Shown here: positions 1 through 10,650 of the stretch, in pieces
Layout of the letters: each line of letters starts with the position of its first letter
Position numbering within the stretch: position 1 is the stretch's first letter
Origin: an uncultured Caulobacterales bacterium
GTDB lineage: Bacteria > Pseudomonadota > Alphaproteobacteria > Caulobacterales > Maricaulaceae
NCBI GenBank assembly: GCA_937929915.1
Contig: CALFUN010000004.1
Span: forward strand, 61,320 to 125,319
Reading direction: 5' to 3'
DNA length: 64,000 nucleotides
Program-made: the position numbers and the translations under genes
Notes under the pieces: model-generated
Told to the model about the DNA's origin: nothing
The model's input: only the letters and a program-made list of their open reading frames with translations
The model's database searches: none

Positions 1-1214
1 CTTTGTCCCCAACCTTCTTCGGCGCAGACTAAGCGGTTCGTTTTCTTCACACTCTCAATCACAGTATCGCTATCAAGTGGACGGATGGTGCGCAGGTCAA
101 TCACCTCGGCGTCAATGCCTGCACCTGCGAGAATTTCCGCCGCCTCAAGGCAGCGCCCGACCATGCGGCTATGGGCGACAAGTGTCACATCCGTGCCAAT
201 GCGGCGGATTTTTGCTTTCCCAATCGGAATTAGAAAATCATCCATATCAGGCACATCAAAACTCTCGCCGTAAAGCAGTTCATGTTCTAAAAACACAACG
301 GGATTTGGGTCGCGAATAGCGGCTTTGAGCAGCCCCTTCGCATCGGCAGCATCATAAGGCGCAACGACTTTAAGGCCCGGCACATTAGCATACCAACTTG
401 AATAATCATGGCTGTGCTGCGCACCCACACGCGAGGCCGCGCCGTTCGGGCCGCGAAACACAATCGGACAACGCATTTGACCACCTGACATATACAGTGT
501 TTTAGCCGCAGAATTTATAATATGATCAATGGCTTGCATGGCAAAGTTCCACGTCATAAATTCGACAATAGGCCGCAAACCGCCCATCGCCGCCCCACAT
601 CCAATACCCGCAAAACCATGTTCAGTAATCGGCGTATCAATGACGCGGCGCTCGCCAAATTCTTGGAGTAAATCGCGCGTCACCTTATAGGCACCTTGAT
701 ATTGGGCGACTTCTTCGCCCATCACAAAGACGGTTTCGTCGCGGCGCATTTCCTCAGCCATGGCATCGCGCAGCGCATCACGCACTGTGGTTTCAACCAT
801 TTTGATATTGGTTGGAATATCAGGATCATTTGCGATTTGAGCTGTCATAGGCGCCGAGCTTGACATCACTGGCGCAGGTGTAGGCTCGGACATAGGTTCA
901 GGCGAGGTTTCGGCTTGCACAGGTGCAGGTTCAGGCGCAGCAGTCGCCGCCCCGAGGTCTGAGGCGCTTTCCCCCTCCTCCAAAAGCTGCAAGATAACCG
1001 CGCCGACTTTGACATTATCTGTCCCCGCCGCCACGACAATTTTCCCAACTGTGCCTTCGTCGATGCTCTCGACTTCCATCGTCGCTTTATCCGTTTCAAT
1101 TTCAGCCAAAATATCGCCAGAGCGCACAGTATCGCCTTCTTTGACGAGCCATTTAGACAGTGTGCCTTCCTCCATAGTCGGAGAGAGGGCGGGCATTTGA
1201 ATATCAATCGCCAT
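1..1214 (-). CDS. pdhB: Pyruvate dehydrogenase E1 beta subunit with N-terminal lipoyl domain (3' end outside window)
   Basis: This is the beta half of the thiamine-diphosphate-dependent E1 component, which decarboxylates pyruvate and reductively acetylates lipoyl groups. About 404 codons are visible; the C-terminus runs off the left edge, so the gene is partial only because of the window. Residues 1-80 form a biotinyl/lipoyl domain with the lipoylation motif ETDKATMEV (lysine near residue 43). An Ala/Pro/Glu-rich linker covers about 80-130, followed by the transketolase-like beta core ([16 protein letters not shown], then [13 protein letters not shown]). Fusion of a lipoyl domain to E1-beta is typical of alphaproteobacteria. 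The ATG at 1214 lies 2 bases after the pdhA stop, so pdhA and pdhB are co-translated in one operon. The identification is secure. Confidence 0.96.
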   Translation of the reverse strand, partial: MAIDIQMPALSPTMEEGTLSKWLVKEGDTVRSGDILAEIETDKATMEVESIDEGTVGKIVVAAGTDNVKVGAVILQLLEEGESASDLGAATAAPEPAPVQAETSPEPMSEPTPAPVMSSSAPMTAQIANDPDIPTNIKMVETTVRDALRDAMAEEMRRDETVFVMGEEVAQYQGAYKVTRDLLQEFGERRVIDTPITEHGFAGIGCGAAMGGLRPIVEFMTWNFAMQAIDHIINSAAKTLYMSGGQMRCPIVFRGPNGAASRVGAQHSHDYSSWYANVPGLKVVAPYDAADAKGLLKAAIRDPNPVVFLEHELLYGESFDVPDMDDFLIPIGKAKIRRIGTDVTLVAHSRMVGRCLEAAEILAGAGIDAEVIDLRTIRPLDSDTVIESVKKTNRLVCAEEGWGQ

Positions 1215-1216
1215 GT

Positions 1217-2230
1217 CTAAACCTCCGCATCCAAAAGCACATCTGTGTAAAGCTCTGACGGATCAGGCTCAGGACTTGTTTGCGCAAATTCTGCCGCATC
1301 AGCGACGATAGCTTTGATTTCTTTATCAATCGCTTTGAGACTGTCGTCATCGGCCCATTTTTCATCCAGCAAGCGCGCACGCACCATATCAATCGGGTCG
1401 CTTTCGCTGCGGGTCTTGGTGACTTCATCGCGAGAGCGATATTTGGCTGGGTCAGACATGGAATGACCGCGGTAACGGTACGTCTTCATTTCTAAGATCA
1501 TTGGGCCTTTACCGCTGCGGGCATGGGTAATCGCCTTTTGCGCCGCATCGCGCACAGCCATAACATTCATGCCGTCAACTTGGACACCTTCAATTTCAAA
1601 GCTAATGCCGCGTTTAAACAGCTCCGTTTCCGCAGACGACCGCTCAACCGATGTCCCCATGGCATATTGGTTATTTTCAATGACGAAAACAACGGGCAAA
1701 TCCCACAGCTTGGCCATGTTAAATGTCTCATAGACTTGGCCTTGATTGGAAGCCCCATCCCCAAAAAACGCTAGGCTGACCGCGCCATTATCCAGATATT
1801 TATTCGCAAACCCAAGGCCCGCGCCCAGCGGAACCTGCGCGCCAACAATCCCGTGGCCACCATAAAACTTTTTCTCTGTAGAGAACATATGCATAGAGCC
1901 GCCTTTGCCGCGTGAATAACCGCCGCTGCGCCCTGTCAGTTCTGCCATCACACCGCGCGATTCCATACCACATGCGAGCATATGGCCATGGTCGCGATAG
2001 CCCGTAATCATTTGGTCACCCTCTTGCATCGCAGACCGGCACCCCACAACAACCGCTTCTTGGCCGATATAAAGGTGACAAAATCCTGCGATTTGACCCA
2101 TACCATAGAGCTGTCCCGCTTTTTCTTCAAAGCGGCGTATTAAGAGCATGTCGCGATAATACCCAAGTAATTCGTCTTGACCGACTTTTAAGGTTGATTT
2201 TTTGGGTTTGGTTTTTTTGGAAGCGGCCAT
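1217..2230 (-). CDS. pdhA: Pyruvate dehydrogenase E1 alpha subunit
   Basis: This 337-residue protein is the E1 alpha subunit, which binds thiamine diphosphate and pairs with PdhB to convert pyruvate to acetyl-CoA. The ThDP motif starts at GDG (residues 157-159) and ends with NN at 186-187 (GDGASNQGQ to VIENNQ). The phosphorylation-loop equivalent [13 protein letters not shown] is present. The N-terminus is Lys-rich ([11 protein letters not shown]), as in many alphaproteobacterial PdhA proteins. Length is normal. The next gene, pdhB, begins 2 bases after the stop. Upstream sits an ftsB-like gene in the usual alphaproteobacterial order eno-ftsB-pdhA-pdhB. A 14-bp palindrome lies 30-43 bases before the start codon and may be an operator (separate entry). 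Confidence 0.97.
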   Translation of the reverse strand: MAASKKTKPKKSTLKVGQDELLGYYRDMLLIRRFEEKAGQLYGMGQIAGFCHLYIGQEAVVVGCRSAMQEGDQMITGYRDHGHMLACGMESRGVMAELTGRSGGYSRGKGGSMHMFSTEKKFYGGHGIVGAQVPLGAGLGFANKYLDNGAVSLAFFGDGASNQGQVYETFNMAKLWDLPVVFVIENNQYAMGTSVERSSAETELFKRGISFEIEGVQVDGMNVMAVRDAAQKAITHARSGKGPMILEMKTYRYRGHSMSDPAKYRSRDEVTKTRSESDPIDMVRARLLDEKWADDDSLKAIDKEIKAIVADAAEFAQTSPEPDPSELYTDVLLDAEV

Positions 2231-2249
2231 AAAACTCTCTATGTTTCGT

Positions 2250-2273
2250 ATGTAAAATAATTTACATGTAAAT
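2250..2273 (-). promoter_or_regulatory. Palindromic operator-like site in the pdhA leader
   Basis: A perfect 14-bp palindrome, ATTTACATGTAAAT (2260-2273), lies 30-43 bases before the pdhA start codon. A further ATGTAAA half-site lies at 2250-2256, so the region also reads TGTAAA-N4-TTTACA. Three ordered half-sites within 24 bp of AT-rich DNA look like a binding site for a dimeric regulator of the pdh operon. The sequence shows only the symmetry; the regulator is unknown. Confidence 0.45.
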
Positions 2274-2292
2274 CGAGAGCTTCATGTCTAGC

Positions 2293-2619
2293 TTATGGGG
2301 TTGGGTCAAGCCAAATCGTCAATTCTTTCGTATCCGAAACATACAATTTTTTGCGAGCTTCAACATCTAGCACATCTAGGTCTAATCCATCGGCTTTTAA
2401 CGCACCGACCTGTGTTTCTAACATCTCACGCTGGCCCTCAAGCGCGGTGAGTTTCATCTGCAGGCTATCGCGGCGATCCGCATAATCCATCCAGCGAATA
2501 ACACCTTGCGAGCCGCTAAAGGCATGAAACGCCAAATAGGCATAAAGCGCCATTAAGGCCAAAGCGGGCGCACGGCCCTTAAAATTTTGCAGTTTAGATA
2601 TGTTATAAAATCTTTGCAC
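2293..2619 (-). CDS. ftsB: FtsB/DivIC-like septum formation initiator
   Basis: This 108-residue bitopic membrane protein has a short basic cytoplasmic N-terminus, one transmembrane helix at about residues 17-36 (ALALMALYAYLAFHAF), and a periplasmic coiled coil at about 48-85 (RRDSLQMKLTALEGQREMLE). The C-terminus is short and acidic. This is the architecture of FtsB/DivIC, which links FtsL and FtsQ in the divisome and helps activate septal FtsWI. The start is GTG at 2619. It lies between eno and pdhA, the standard place for this gene in alphaproteobacteria. Sequence conservation in this family is low, so the call rests on architecture and synteny. Confidence 0.82.
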   Translation of the reverse strand: MQRFYNISKLQNFKGRAPALALMALYAYLAFHAFSGSQGVIRWMDYADRRDSLQMKLTALEGQREMLETQVGALKADGLDLDVLDVEARKKLYVSDTKELTIWLDPTP

Positions 2620-2698
2620 AAAGCTTATTTAAGCCATGTGAGTTATAGCTTCGTTAACCATGACAAAGAATCGGTTATTTTATTGGGTCATTATGCAT

Positions 2699-2722
2699 AA
2701 TAAAAAGGCGCTCTCGCGCCAA
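2699..2722 (-). terminator. Rho-independent terminator after eno
   Basis: Read on the minus strand, the stem GGCGC (2720-2716), the loop GAGA (2715-2712) and GCGCC (2711-2707) are followed by TTTTTATTA. This lies about 38 bases after the eno stop codon, between eno and ftsB, and should end the rpmF-eno transcript. Confidence 0.75.
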
Positions 2723-2758
2723 TTTTAGAATGGTCATATATTCGCAAGATAACGGGGT

Positions 2759-4256
<1,498 letters not shown>

Positions 4257-4393
4257 CGGGGCCTCCATAGTGACAAATGTAAAACGGCCCGCTACAGCAA
4301 GGCCGTGGAATTGACGCGCTCCTACAAAATTTAACGCGCGACTGCAAGGGGTTTATGTGCGTGATATTGCCTTCATCCAATTTGAACGAACCG

Positions 4394-4433
4394 CTATAGA
4401 GCGCAGCCCAATCCTATAGAGCGCAGCCCAATC
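4394..4433. repeat. Perfect 20-bp tandem duplication
   Basis: The unit CTATAGAGCGCAGCCCAATC occurs twice back to back (4394-4413 and 4414-4433) in the leader region of the DEAD-box helicase gene. There is no mismatch, so it is either recent slippage or maintained. Confidence 0.95.
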
Positions 4434-4442
4434 ATTGACAGC

Positions 4443-4497
4443 TAGGCTATTCATGCCTAATGCGCGCGCAGGCCGTTATGACGCTCATGCCATAACG
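4443..4497 (+). promoter_or_regulatory. Two consecutive hairpins in the helicase leader
   Basis: TAGGC (4443-4447) pairs with GCCTA (4455-4459). CGTTATG (4474-4480) pairs with CATAACG (4491-4497), a 7-bp stem ending 2 bases before the annotated ATG at 4500. No Shine-Dalgarno is visible. The second hairpin would occlude initiation at 4500, so it either regulates the gene or argues for a downstream start (4509 or 4524). Confidence 0.45.
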
Positions 4498-4499
4498 AC

Positions 4500-6059
4500 A
4501 TGCCGCCGATGACGGATTTTTTCATGAAGTCTTTTAATGAACTGAACCTCTGCAAGCCTTTAGCGCGCGCATTGGATGATTTGGGCCATGACAGCCCTAC
4601 GCCTATTCAAATACAGGCTATTCCTCCCGCCCTAAAGGGCCGCGATGTTATGGGCATTGCCCAAACGGGTACAGGAAAGACAGCTGGGTTTTCCCTGCCA
4701 ACTCTGCATCATATCTTTACGGATGATAGAGACCCGCCAAAGCGCGGCGCGCGCGCTTTAATCTTGGCTCCCACCCGAGAACTTGCCAGCCAGATCGCAG
4801 AAAGCGTGCGCAGCTATGGCCGCCATATGCCAAACCTCTCCGTAGCATGTATATTTGGTGGCGTACCGATTAACCGCCAAATCCAGAAACTGACGGGCGG
4901 CAATGATGTCCTTGTCGCAACCCCTGGGCGGTTGATTGATTTACTTGACCGTAAAGCCATCAAGCTTGCTGAGGTTGAGGTTTTGATCTTGGACGAGGCC
5001 GATCAAATGATGGATATGGGGTTTATCCATGCACTTAAGAAAATCGTGCCTATTTTGCCGAAAGATCGCCAGACATTATTTTTCTCTGCTACGCTCGGGT
5101 CAAAAATCAAGCAGCTCTCCAAGCAATTCCTCATTGATCCCGTGCATATCTCTGTCACCCCTGCCAATACAACGGCAGAAAAAGTCACACAAATCATGTA
5201 CCGCCTAACCAAAGCCGAAAAGCAAAATCATTTAGCTGTAGAATTATTGCGCGAAGATGTGGAGCGATCTCTTGTCTTTACCCGAACTAAACACGGCGCT
5301 GACCGTGTTGTGAAACGCTTGCAAAAAGTCGGCATACCAGCCGTCGCCATTCATGGGAATAAATCACAAGGCCAGCGTACACGTGCATTAGACGCCTTTC
5401 GTTCTGGCCAAGTTTCAACTTTGGTCGCAACCGACATCGCAGCGCGCGGCATTGATATTCCCGACATCACCCATGTCTTCAATTTCGAAATTCCCAATGT
5501 GCCTGAACAATATGTTCACAGAATTGGCCGCACCGCTCGGGCCAATACATCTGGAATCGCGATTAGTTTCGTGGATAGCGAAGAAGCAGCCTATCTCAGA
5601 GACATAGAAAAATTATTAAAAGACAAAATTCCCGAAGGCGAAATACCCTCTGATTTGAACGAACAGATAAACGCGCTGAAATCTCGCACAGCTATCGTCG
5701 TGGAACAAAAGCCTTATGTAGAAACCCGCAAAGGCCGCGGTAAATCCAAAAAGAAAAAAGCACAGTTTAGCAAAGACCGCGCGAATAAACAAAACAAGCC
5801 TCAAACCCACGCATCCAAAGAAGACAAGCCGAAATCTGATAAGCCAAAATCTAATAAACCGCGCGCCGATAAATCTCGCCCCAAGACAGCGAACACCGAG
5901 GCGCCAAAAATGTCAGGTGGCAGCGACACGCAAGCCCCGCGTAGCCGCACAAAACCCTCCAAACCAAGCTCCCAGCGCTGGGTAAAAGGCAATAAACGCC
6001 GCCGCCCAAATAAGGGCAAACGTCCTAATAGCGGCGGGCCTACGGGGGCAAAACCATAA
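4500..6059 (+). CDS. RhlE-type DEAD-box ATP-dependent RNA helicase
   Basis: This 519-residue helicase unwinds short RNA duplexes, probably in ribosome assembly or mRNA turnover. Motifs run in order: Q-motif TPIQIQAI (34-41), Walker A AQTGTGKT (54-61), PTRELASQ, TPGRLID, DEAD (165-168), SAT (196-198), the second RecA-like domain, and HRIGRTAR near 345. The core most resembles RhlE. From about residue 408 the tail is a low-complexity Lys/Pro/Ser/Arg-rich extension with repeated DKPKS and NKPRADK units, which is probably a nonspecific RNA-binding tail. In-frame ATGs at 4509 and 4524 are alternative starts; 4524 gives MKSFNELNL, which aligns best with RhlE. The leader is structured (hairpins, 20-bp tandem repeat). 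It converges on arfB. Confidence 0.93.
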   Translation: MPPMTDFFMKSFNELNLCKPLARALDDLGHDSPTPIQIQAIPPALKGRDVMGIAQTGTGKTAGFSLPTLHHIFTDDRDPPKRGARALILAPTRELASQIAESVRSYGRHMPNLSVACIFGGVPINRQIQKLTGGNDVLVATPGRLIDLLDRKAIKLAEVEVLILDEADQMMDMGFIHALKKIVPILPKDRQTLFFSATLGSKIKQLSKQFLIDPVHISVTPANTTAEKVTQIMYRLTKAEKQNHLAVELLREDVERSLVFTRTKHGADRVVKRLQKVGIPAVAIHGNKSQGQRTRALDAFRSGQVSTLVATDIAARGIDIPDITHVFNFEIPNVPEQYVHRIGRTARANTSGIAISFVDSEEAAYLRDIEKLLKDKIPEGEIPSDLNEQINALKSRTAIVVEQKPYVETRKGRGKSKKKKAQFSKDRANKQNKPQTHASKEDKPKSDKPKSNKPRADKSRPKTANTEAPKMSGGSDTQAPRSRTKPSKPSSQRWVKGNKRRRPNKGKRPNSGGPTGAKP

Positions 6060-6172
6060 GCGTTAAGTGTGTTACGAATATGCATTAGGTTGATTTAGCC
6101 TTTTTGCATCACATCTAAAAATTCAAGTCCCAAGCTACTCGCTTCTTAATCAACTTAAAAAACACTCCTCTC

Positions 6173-6565
6173 TTAATCGAAGTCTTTTACGCGGCCACGA
6201 TTTTTTTTGATTTGGCTGCGTTCAGTTTTCTTTTTAAGGCGTTTTTGCACAGCTCCGTAACTGGGCCGTGTTGCGCGGCGAGGCTCTGGGATTGTCACGG
6301 CTTCGAGTAATAATGCCTTAAGACGGGCTATCGCCTCTACACGGTTTCTGATTTGAGTACGGTGATTTTGCGATTTGATTGTTATAATGCCGCTTTGCGA
6401 AATACGCCGGTCCCTATGCTTCATTATCCGTTCACGGTAAGTTTGCGGCATCGGCAATGCCGTAATATCGAGCTGTAAATGCACAGCTGATGAGGTTTTA
6501 TTCACATGTTGCCCGCCAGGCCCAGATGCGCGGATTGCATGAAATTCAATGCAGGATATAGGCAC
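6173..6565 (-). CDS. arfB: Peptidyl-tRNA hydrolase ArfB (YaeJ-type ribosome rescue factor)
   Basis: ArfB rescues ribosomes stalled on non-stop mRNA by hydrolysing peptidyl-tRNA. The GGQ motif is at residues 17-19 (RASGPGGQHVNKTSSAVHL). The C-terminal tail is strongly basic (QKRLKKKTERSQIKKNRGRVKDF), as needed to enter the empty mRNA channel. With the GTG start at 6565 the protein is 130 residues. However, family similarity continues upstream in frame (INRRFSV, cf. the first strand of E. coli YaeJ) with no ATG, GTG or TTG available. The true start may be a rare codon such as ATT at 6583, preceded by GAGGA. alaS ends 50 bases upstream on the same strand, so the two may be cotranscribed. Confidence 0.92.
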   Translation of the reverse strand: MPISCIEFHAIRASGPGGQHVNKTSSAVHLQLDITALPMPQTYRERIMKHRDRRISQSGIITIKSQNHRTQIRNRVEAIARLKALLLEAVTIPEPRRATRPSYGAVQKRLKKKTERSQIKKNRGRVKDFD

Positions 6566-6633
6566 AGAAAAACGGCGGTTAATAAAGACCGCTTTTTCCT
6601 CGCTATGTTTCGAGCTGGCTATATCATCCGCAG

Positions 6634-9267
6634 CTATATCGCCGCCTTAATCGCCGCAAGCGCATCATCCGCGCCGTCAGGATTATTCCCGCCCGCCTGC
6701 GCCATACCCGGTTTCCCGCCGCCGCGTCCGCCAACTTTTTCGGCCCCTATATTAACGAGGCTTGCTGCCGAATATGTATCAATACGGTCATCCGATACGG
6801 CCACAGCCACGGCGACTTTGCCGCCATCTTTGGCTACAAAGGCAATAACACCTGAACCAAGCCCTTGCATTTGATCATTGAGCATAGCGCGCAAATCCTT
6901 GCCCGACACCCCCTCCATAACGCGGCCAATAAATGGCACGCCATGAATATCTTCAGGCCCAGACGCTCCGCTCCCGCCCCCTAATGCAAGCTGCTTTTTG
7001 GCCTCGGAAAGGTCTTTTTCGAGACGTTTACGATCCGCCATCAACATTTCAATTCTTGCAGGCACATCTTCGGGTTTTGCCTTGAGCATATCAGCAGCTT
7101 TGCGTGTATAGCCCGCATGTGTTTCAAGATATTGCCGCGCGGCCTCCCCTGTGACCGCCTCAACGCGGCGAATGCCTGCGGCCACTGCGCCCTCAGAGAT
7201 TATCTTGAACAAAGCAATATCGCCCGTGCGCGCAACATGGGTGCCGCCGCATAATTCGACCGAATAAGGTTTATCCATATCCGCGAGCGGCTCGCCCAGC
7301 GACAAGACCCTGACTTCATCACCATATTTCTCACCAAATAACGCTATAGCGCCCGATTTCATGGCTTCATCAGGGTGCATATGTTGCGTCAAAGCTTCGG
7401 CATTTTGTAAAATGACCGCATTGACCTCATCTTCAACTCGCGCCAATTCTTCGCGTGTAATGGCCGCGCCGTGACTAATATCAAAACGGATACGTTCCCC
7501 ATCGACCATTTGGCCTTTTTGAGTCACATGCTCACCTAGCTCGCGGCGCAAAGCTTCATGCATAATATGCGTTGCCGAATGATTGGATTTCATCCGCTCA
7601 CGGTTCTCAGCATCCACAGATAATGCCGCTAAATCGCCTGTCGAAATTTGTCCTGATAATGTGCCAATATGAACATGCAGATCGCCCGCTTTTTTCTGTA
7701 CATCTGTGATGTCAATCTGCGCGCCGTTGGTAAATACGGCCCTGCCCTTATCACCCGCTTGGCCGCCGCTTTCTGCGTAAAATGGTGTCTTGGTCGTTAA
7801 GAACATGACGGGGCCAGAGACAGCTTGTTTCACCACTGCGCCGTCTTGAATAATTGCAAGGATATTTTCATCTGCGCTAAGGGTATCATAGCCCGTAAAT
7901 TCGCTTGCGCCGTGGCGATCACGCAGCTCTGTCCAAATCGCATCTGTGCCTGTATCGCCTGATTTAAACCCGCCCGCACGGGCTTGAGCTTTTTGCCGGC
8001 TCATCGCCGTATCAAAGCCGTCCGTATCAACAGAAATCCCTTTAGTGCGCAAGGCATCTTGGGTTAAATCAATCGGAAAACCATAGGTATCGTAAAGTTT
8101 AAACGCCGTTTCGCCGTCAAGCTTATCCCCGTCCGTCATATTCTTAGTAGCTTCGTCCAGCAGCGCTGTTCCGCGGCCAAGCGTACGGCGGAACCGATCT
8201 TCTTCTTGCTCAAAGACAGCCTCAATAGAGGCTTGAGCGCGGCCAAGCTCACTATATGCCTCGCCCATTTGCGAAACAAGGCTTGGGACAAGACGGTGCA
8301 TAAGCGGATCTTTTGCGCCAAGAATATGGGCGTGACGCATGGCGCGGCGCATAATACGGCGCAGCACATAACCGCGGCCTTCATTAGACGGGCTCACTCC
8401 ATCTGCCATGAGAAAGGCACAACTGCGCAGGTGGTCTGCGATAACACGATGAGAGAATTTGGCCTCGCCTTCGGCTTTAACACCCGTCAAATCGACTGAC
8501 GCATCTACAAGCGCTTTGAACAAATCAACATCGTAATTATTATGTTGTCCTTGCAAAATTGCGGCAATACGCTCAAGCCCCATGCCTGTATCAATAGAAG
8601 GCTTGGGTAAGTCTGTTTGCGATCCATCGGCATGTTTTTCATATTGCATGAATACGAGGTTCCAAATTTCGATAAATCTATCCCCGTCCTCATCAGGCGA
8701 GCCAGGAGGGCCGCCCGTTATATTCGGGCCGTGGTCATAAAAAATTTCAGAACATGGGCCGCATGGCCCTGTATCGCCCATCGCCCAAAAATTATCGGAT
8801 GTGGCAATACGTATGATGCGTTCATCCTGTAAGCCTGCAATTTTTTTCCACAGATGAAAAGCCTCTTCATCCGTATGATAAATGGTGACAAGCAATTTAT
8901 CTTTATCAAGCCCGAAATCACCCGTTACCAACTCCCAAGCATGTTGAATGGCGCGCTCTTTGAAGTAATCTCCAAATGAAAAATTCCCCAACATTTCGAA
9001 AAATGTATGATGCCGGGCCGTATAGCCCACATTATCTAAATCATTATGTTTGCCGCCAGCCCGTACACATTTTTGAGACGTAGCCGCTCGCGGTGAAGGC
9101 GGGGTTAAGCCGCCTGTAAAATAGTCTTTAAACTGCACCATGCCCGCATTGGTGAATAATAGCGTTGGGTCATTATCTGGCACAAGCGGACTGGACGGCA
9201 ATACCGCATGTTCATTTGCTCCAAAGAAATCGAGGAATTGTTGTCGAATATCAGCCAAGCTCGTCAT
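6634..9267 (-). CDS. alaS: Alanyl-tRNA synthetase
   Basis: AlaRS charges tRNA-Ala and hydrolyses mischarged Ser/Gly-tRNA-Ala. The 877 residues match the standard bacterial length. The class II catalytic core opens with [20 protein letters not shown] and includes [13 protein letters not shown] and [15 protein letters not shown]. The editing domain carries [11 protein letters not shown] and the zinc-site motif [10 protein letters not shown]. The C-Ala domain ends with the Gly-rich [15 protein letters not shown], a conserved terminus. It lies between recA and arfB on the same strand, and recA-alaS is a frequent alphaproteobacterial pairing. Some 143 bases containing a hairpin separate it from recA. 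Confidence 0.98.
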   Translation of the reverse strand: MTSLADIRQQFLDFFGANEHAVLPSSPLVPDNDPTLLFTNAGMVQFKDYFTGGLTPPSPRAATSQKCVRAGGKHNDLDNVGYTARHHTFFEMLGNFSFGDYFKERAIQHAWELVTGDFGLDKDKLLVTIYHTDEEAFHLWKKIAGLQDERIIRIATSDNFWAMGDTGPCGPCSEIFYDHGPNITGGPPGSPDEDGDRFIEIWNLVFMQYEKHADGSQTDLPKPSIDTGMGLERIAAILQGQHNNYDVDLFKALVDASVDLTGVKAEGEAKFSHRVIADHLRSCAFLMADGVSPSNEGRGYVLRRIMRRAMRHAHILGAKDPLMHRLVPSLVSQMGEAYSELGRAQASIEAVFEQEEDRFRRTLGRGTALLDEATKNMTDGDKLDGETAFKLYDTYGFPIDLTQDALRTKGISVDTDGFDTAMSRQKAQARAGGFKSGDTGTDAIWTELRDRHGASEFTGYDTLSADENILAIIQDGAVVKQAVSGPVMFLTTKTPFYAESGGQAGDKGRAVFTNGAQIDITDVQKKAGDLHVHIGTLSGQISTGDLAALSVDAENRERMKSNHSATHIMHEALRRELGEHVTQKGQMVDGERIRFDISHGAAITREELARVEDEVNAVILQNAEALTQHMHPDEAMKSGAIALFGEKYGDEVRVLSLGEPLADMDKPYSVELCGGTHVARTGDIALFKIISEGAVAAGIRRVEAVTGEAARQYLETHAGYTRKAADMLKAKPEDVPARIEMLMADRKRLEKDLSEAKKQLALGGGSGASGPEDIHGVPFIGRVMEGVSGKDLRAMLNDQMQGLGSGVIAFVAKDGGKVAVAVAVSDDRIDTYSAASLVNIGAEKVGGRGGGKPGMAQAGGNNPDGADDALAAIKAAI

Positions 9268-9334
9268 GTCATCATATCCTTAAGCGCATTATCACGCGCT
9301 TATCATAAAGCGAAATTTGCTTTTCATATAGAAA

Positions 9335-9359
9335 GAGCGCCTAGCTGTGCCAAGCGCTC
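9335..9359 (-). terminator. Hairpin between recA and alaS
   Basis: GAGCGC (9335-9340) pairs with GCGCTC (9354-9359) around a 13-base loop. On the minus strand it is followed by TTTCTATATG, only a weak U-tract. It lies about 50 bases past the recA stop and may terminate or attenuate recA transcription into alaS. Confidence 0.45.
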
Positions 9360-9410
9360 ATTTATTTTAATTTCAGCCATATCGGCATTACCCGAACATA
9401 TCAGTTGTTT

Positions 9411-10514
9411 TTACGCCTTTAAAGCTTCTGGCTCTTGGCCATTATCTTCAATTTGCTCACTCTTTGGCATGAGTAATTCTTCTTCAATCAAACCTTCATT
9501 CGTCCGAATTTTACGTTCAATATCATCAGCAATATCTGGATTCGCTTTCAAAAAAGCGCGTACATTTTCGCGCCCTTGCCCAATACGTTCATCACCATAA
9601 GAATACCAAGAACCAGATTTCTCAACAACTTCAGCTTTAACGCCAAGATCAATCAACTCACCTGTCTTAGAAATTCCTTCCCCATACATAATATCAAATT
9701 CGACTTGACGGAATGGCGGGGCGACTTTGTTTTTAACAATCTTCACACGAGTCTGATTACCAATAACTTCATCCCGATATTTAATCGCGCCAATACGGCG
9801 AATATCTAAACGCACAGACGAATAGAACTTAAGCGCATTCCCACCCGTTGTTGTCTCTGGCGAACCATACATGACACCGATTTTCATTCGAATTTGGTTG
9901 ATGAAAATAACCATACAACCCGATTTAGAAATAGAACCAGTGAGTTTGCGCAAAGCTTGGCTCATAAGACGCGCTTGTAGACCTGGCAGGCTATCACCCA
10001 TATCTCCTTCAAGCTCTGCACGCGGCGTTAGCGCCGCAACCGAGTCGATAACCAATACATCAATCGCGCCAGAGCGCACCAATGTGTCGGCAATTTCTAA
10101 GCCTTGCTCCCCTGTATCAGGCTGGGCGATCAAAAGCTCATTCACATCAACCCCTAATTTTCCTGCATAGACAGGATCAAGCGCATGTTCTGCGTCAATA
10201 AAAGCCGCCACGCCGCCTTCTTTTTGAATCTCTGCCACGCAATGTAAGGATAAAGTTGTTTTACCAGAGCTTTCTGGCCCGTAAATTTCAATGACGCGAC
10301 CCTTAGGCAAACCGCCTATGCCGAGCGCAATATCAAGACCCAAAGACCCTGTAGAAACGGCTTCGACATCCATTGTTGCTTTTTGTCCCAATTTCATCAC
10401 AGCGCCCTTACCAAAGGCCCTATCGATTTGAGACAAGGCAGCGTCTAAAGCCGCGCCTTTATTTTTATCCGTTGCTTTACCAACGACTTGAAGAGGTGTT
10501 GTATTTCTGGCCAT
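9411..10514 (-). CDS. recA: RecA recombinase / SOS coprotease
   Basis: RecA forms filaments on single-stranded DNA, drives strand exchange and triggers LexA autocleavage. The protein has 367 residues. The Walker A motif GPESSGKT is at 79-86. The family signature [14 protein letters not shown] and the L1/L2 loop region ([38 protein letters not shown]) are intact. The C-terminal tail is acidic ([23 protein letters not shown]). A GGAG sequence precedes the ATG. About 108 bases upstream lies a LexA box, GAAC-N7-GAAC, consistent with SOS induction. Confidence 0.98.
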   Translation of the reverse strand: MARNTTPLQVVGKATDKNKGAALDAALSQIDRAFGKGAVMKLGQKATMDVEAVSTGSLGLDIALGIGGLPKGRVIEIYGPESSGKTTLSLHCVAEIQKEGGVAAFIDAEHALDPVYAGKLGVDVNELLIAQPDTGEQGLEIADTLVRSGAIDVLVIDSVAALTPRAELEGDMGDSLPGLQARLMSQALRKLTGSISKSGCMVIFINQIRMKIGVMYGSPETTTGGNALKFYSSVRLDIRRIGAIKYRDEVIGNQTRVKIVKNKVAPPFRQVEFDIMYGEGISKTGELIDLGVKAEVVEKSGSWYSYGDERIGQGRENVRAFLKANPDIADDIERKIRTNEGLIEEELLMPKSEQIEDNGQEPEALKA

Positions 10515-10604
10515 GTTGAACTCCAGTCAAACTCTCGGAGCCCATCGAAAGTTTAAAAAAGTTACGGCTGATATTGGACTGCCGCTAAGGTTTATGTTTC
10601 ATAT

Positions 10605-10636
10605 TTGTTCTCATTAATCAAGAACAAAAACAGAAC
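10605..10636 (-). promoter_or_regulatory. LexA (SOS) operator upstream of recA
   Basis: GAAC-AAAAACA-GAAC at 10622-10636 is the reverse complement of the alphaproteobacterial SOS box GTTC-N7-GTTC. It overlaps a perfect 7-bp inverted repeat, TTGTTCT (10605-10611) and AGAACAA (10621-10627). Three GAAC/GTTC half-sites are therefore packed into 32 bp. The site lies between cckA and recA, and recA is the obvious target. Confidence 0.85.
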
Positions 10637-10650
10637 TTATGTGAATTTTG

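Noticed and set aside
866..1207. 113-aa ORF on the minus strand within pdhB
   Set aside because: It is an out-of-frame shadow of the lipoyl domain and linker of pdhB; the pdhB frame gives clear family motifs.
2640..2690. TTAACCATG near 2653 as a CtrA site upstream of ftsB
   Set aside because: Only one TTAA half is present with the right context; the second half at N7 is missing.
6080..6109. Hairpin ATGCA / TGCAT with a T-run between the helicase and arfB genes
   Set aside because: The stem is split by mismatches and the T-run lies inside the loop side, so a terminator is not supported.
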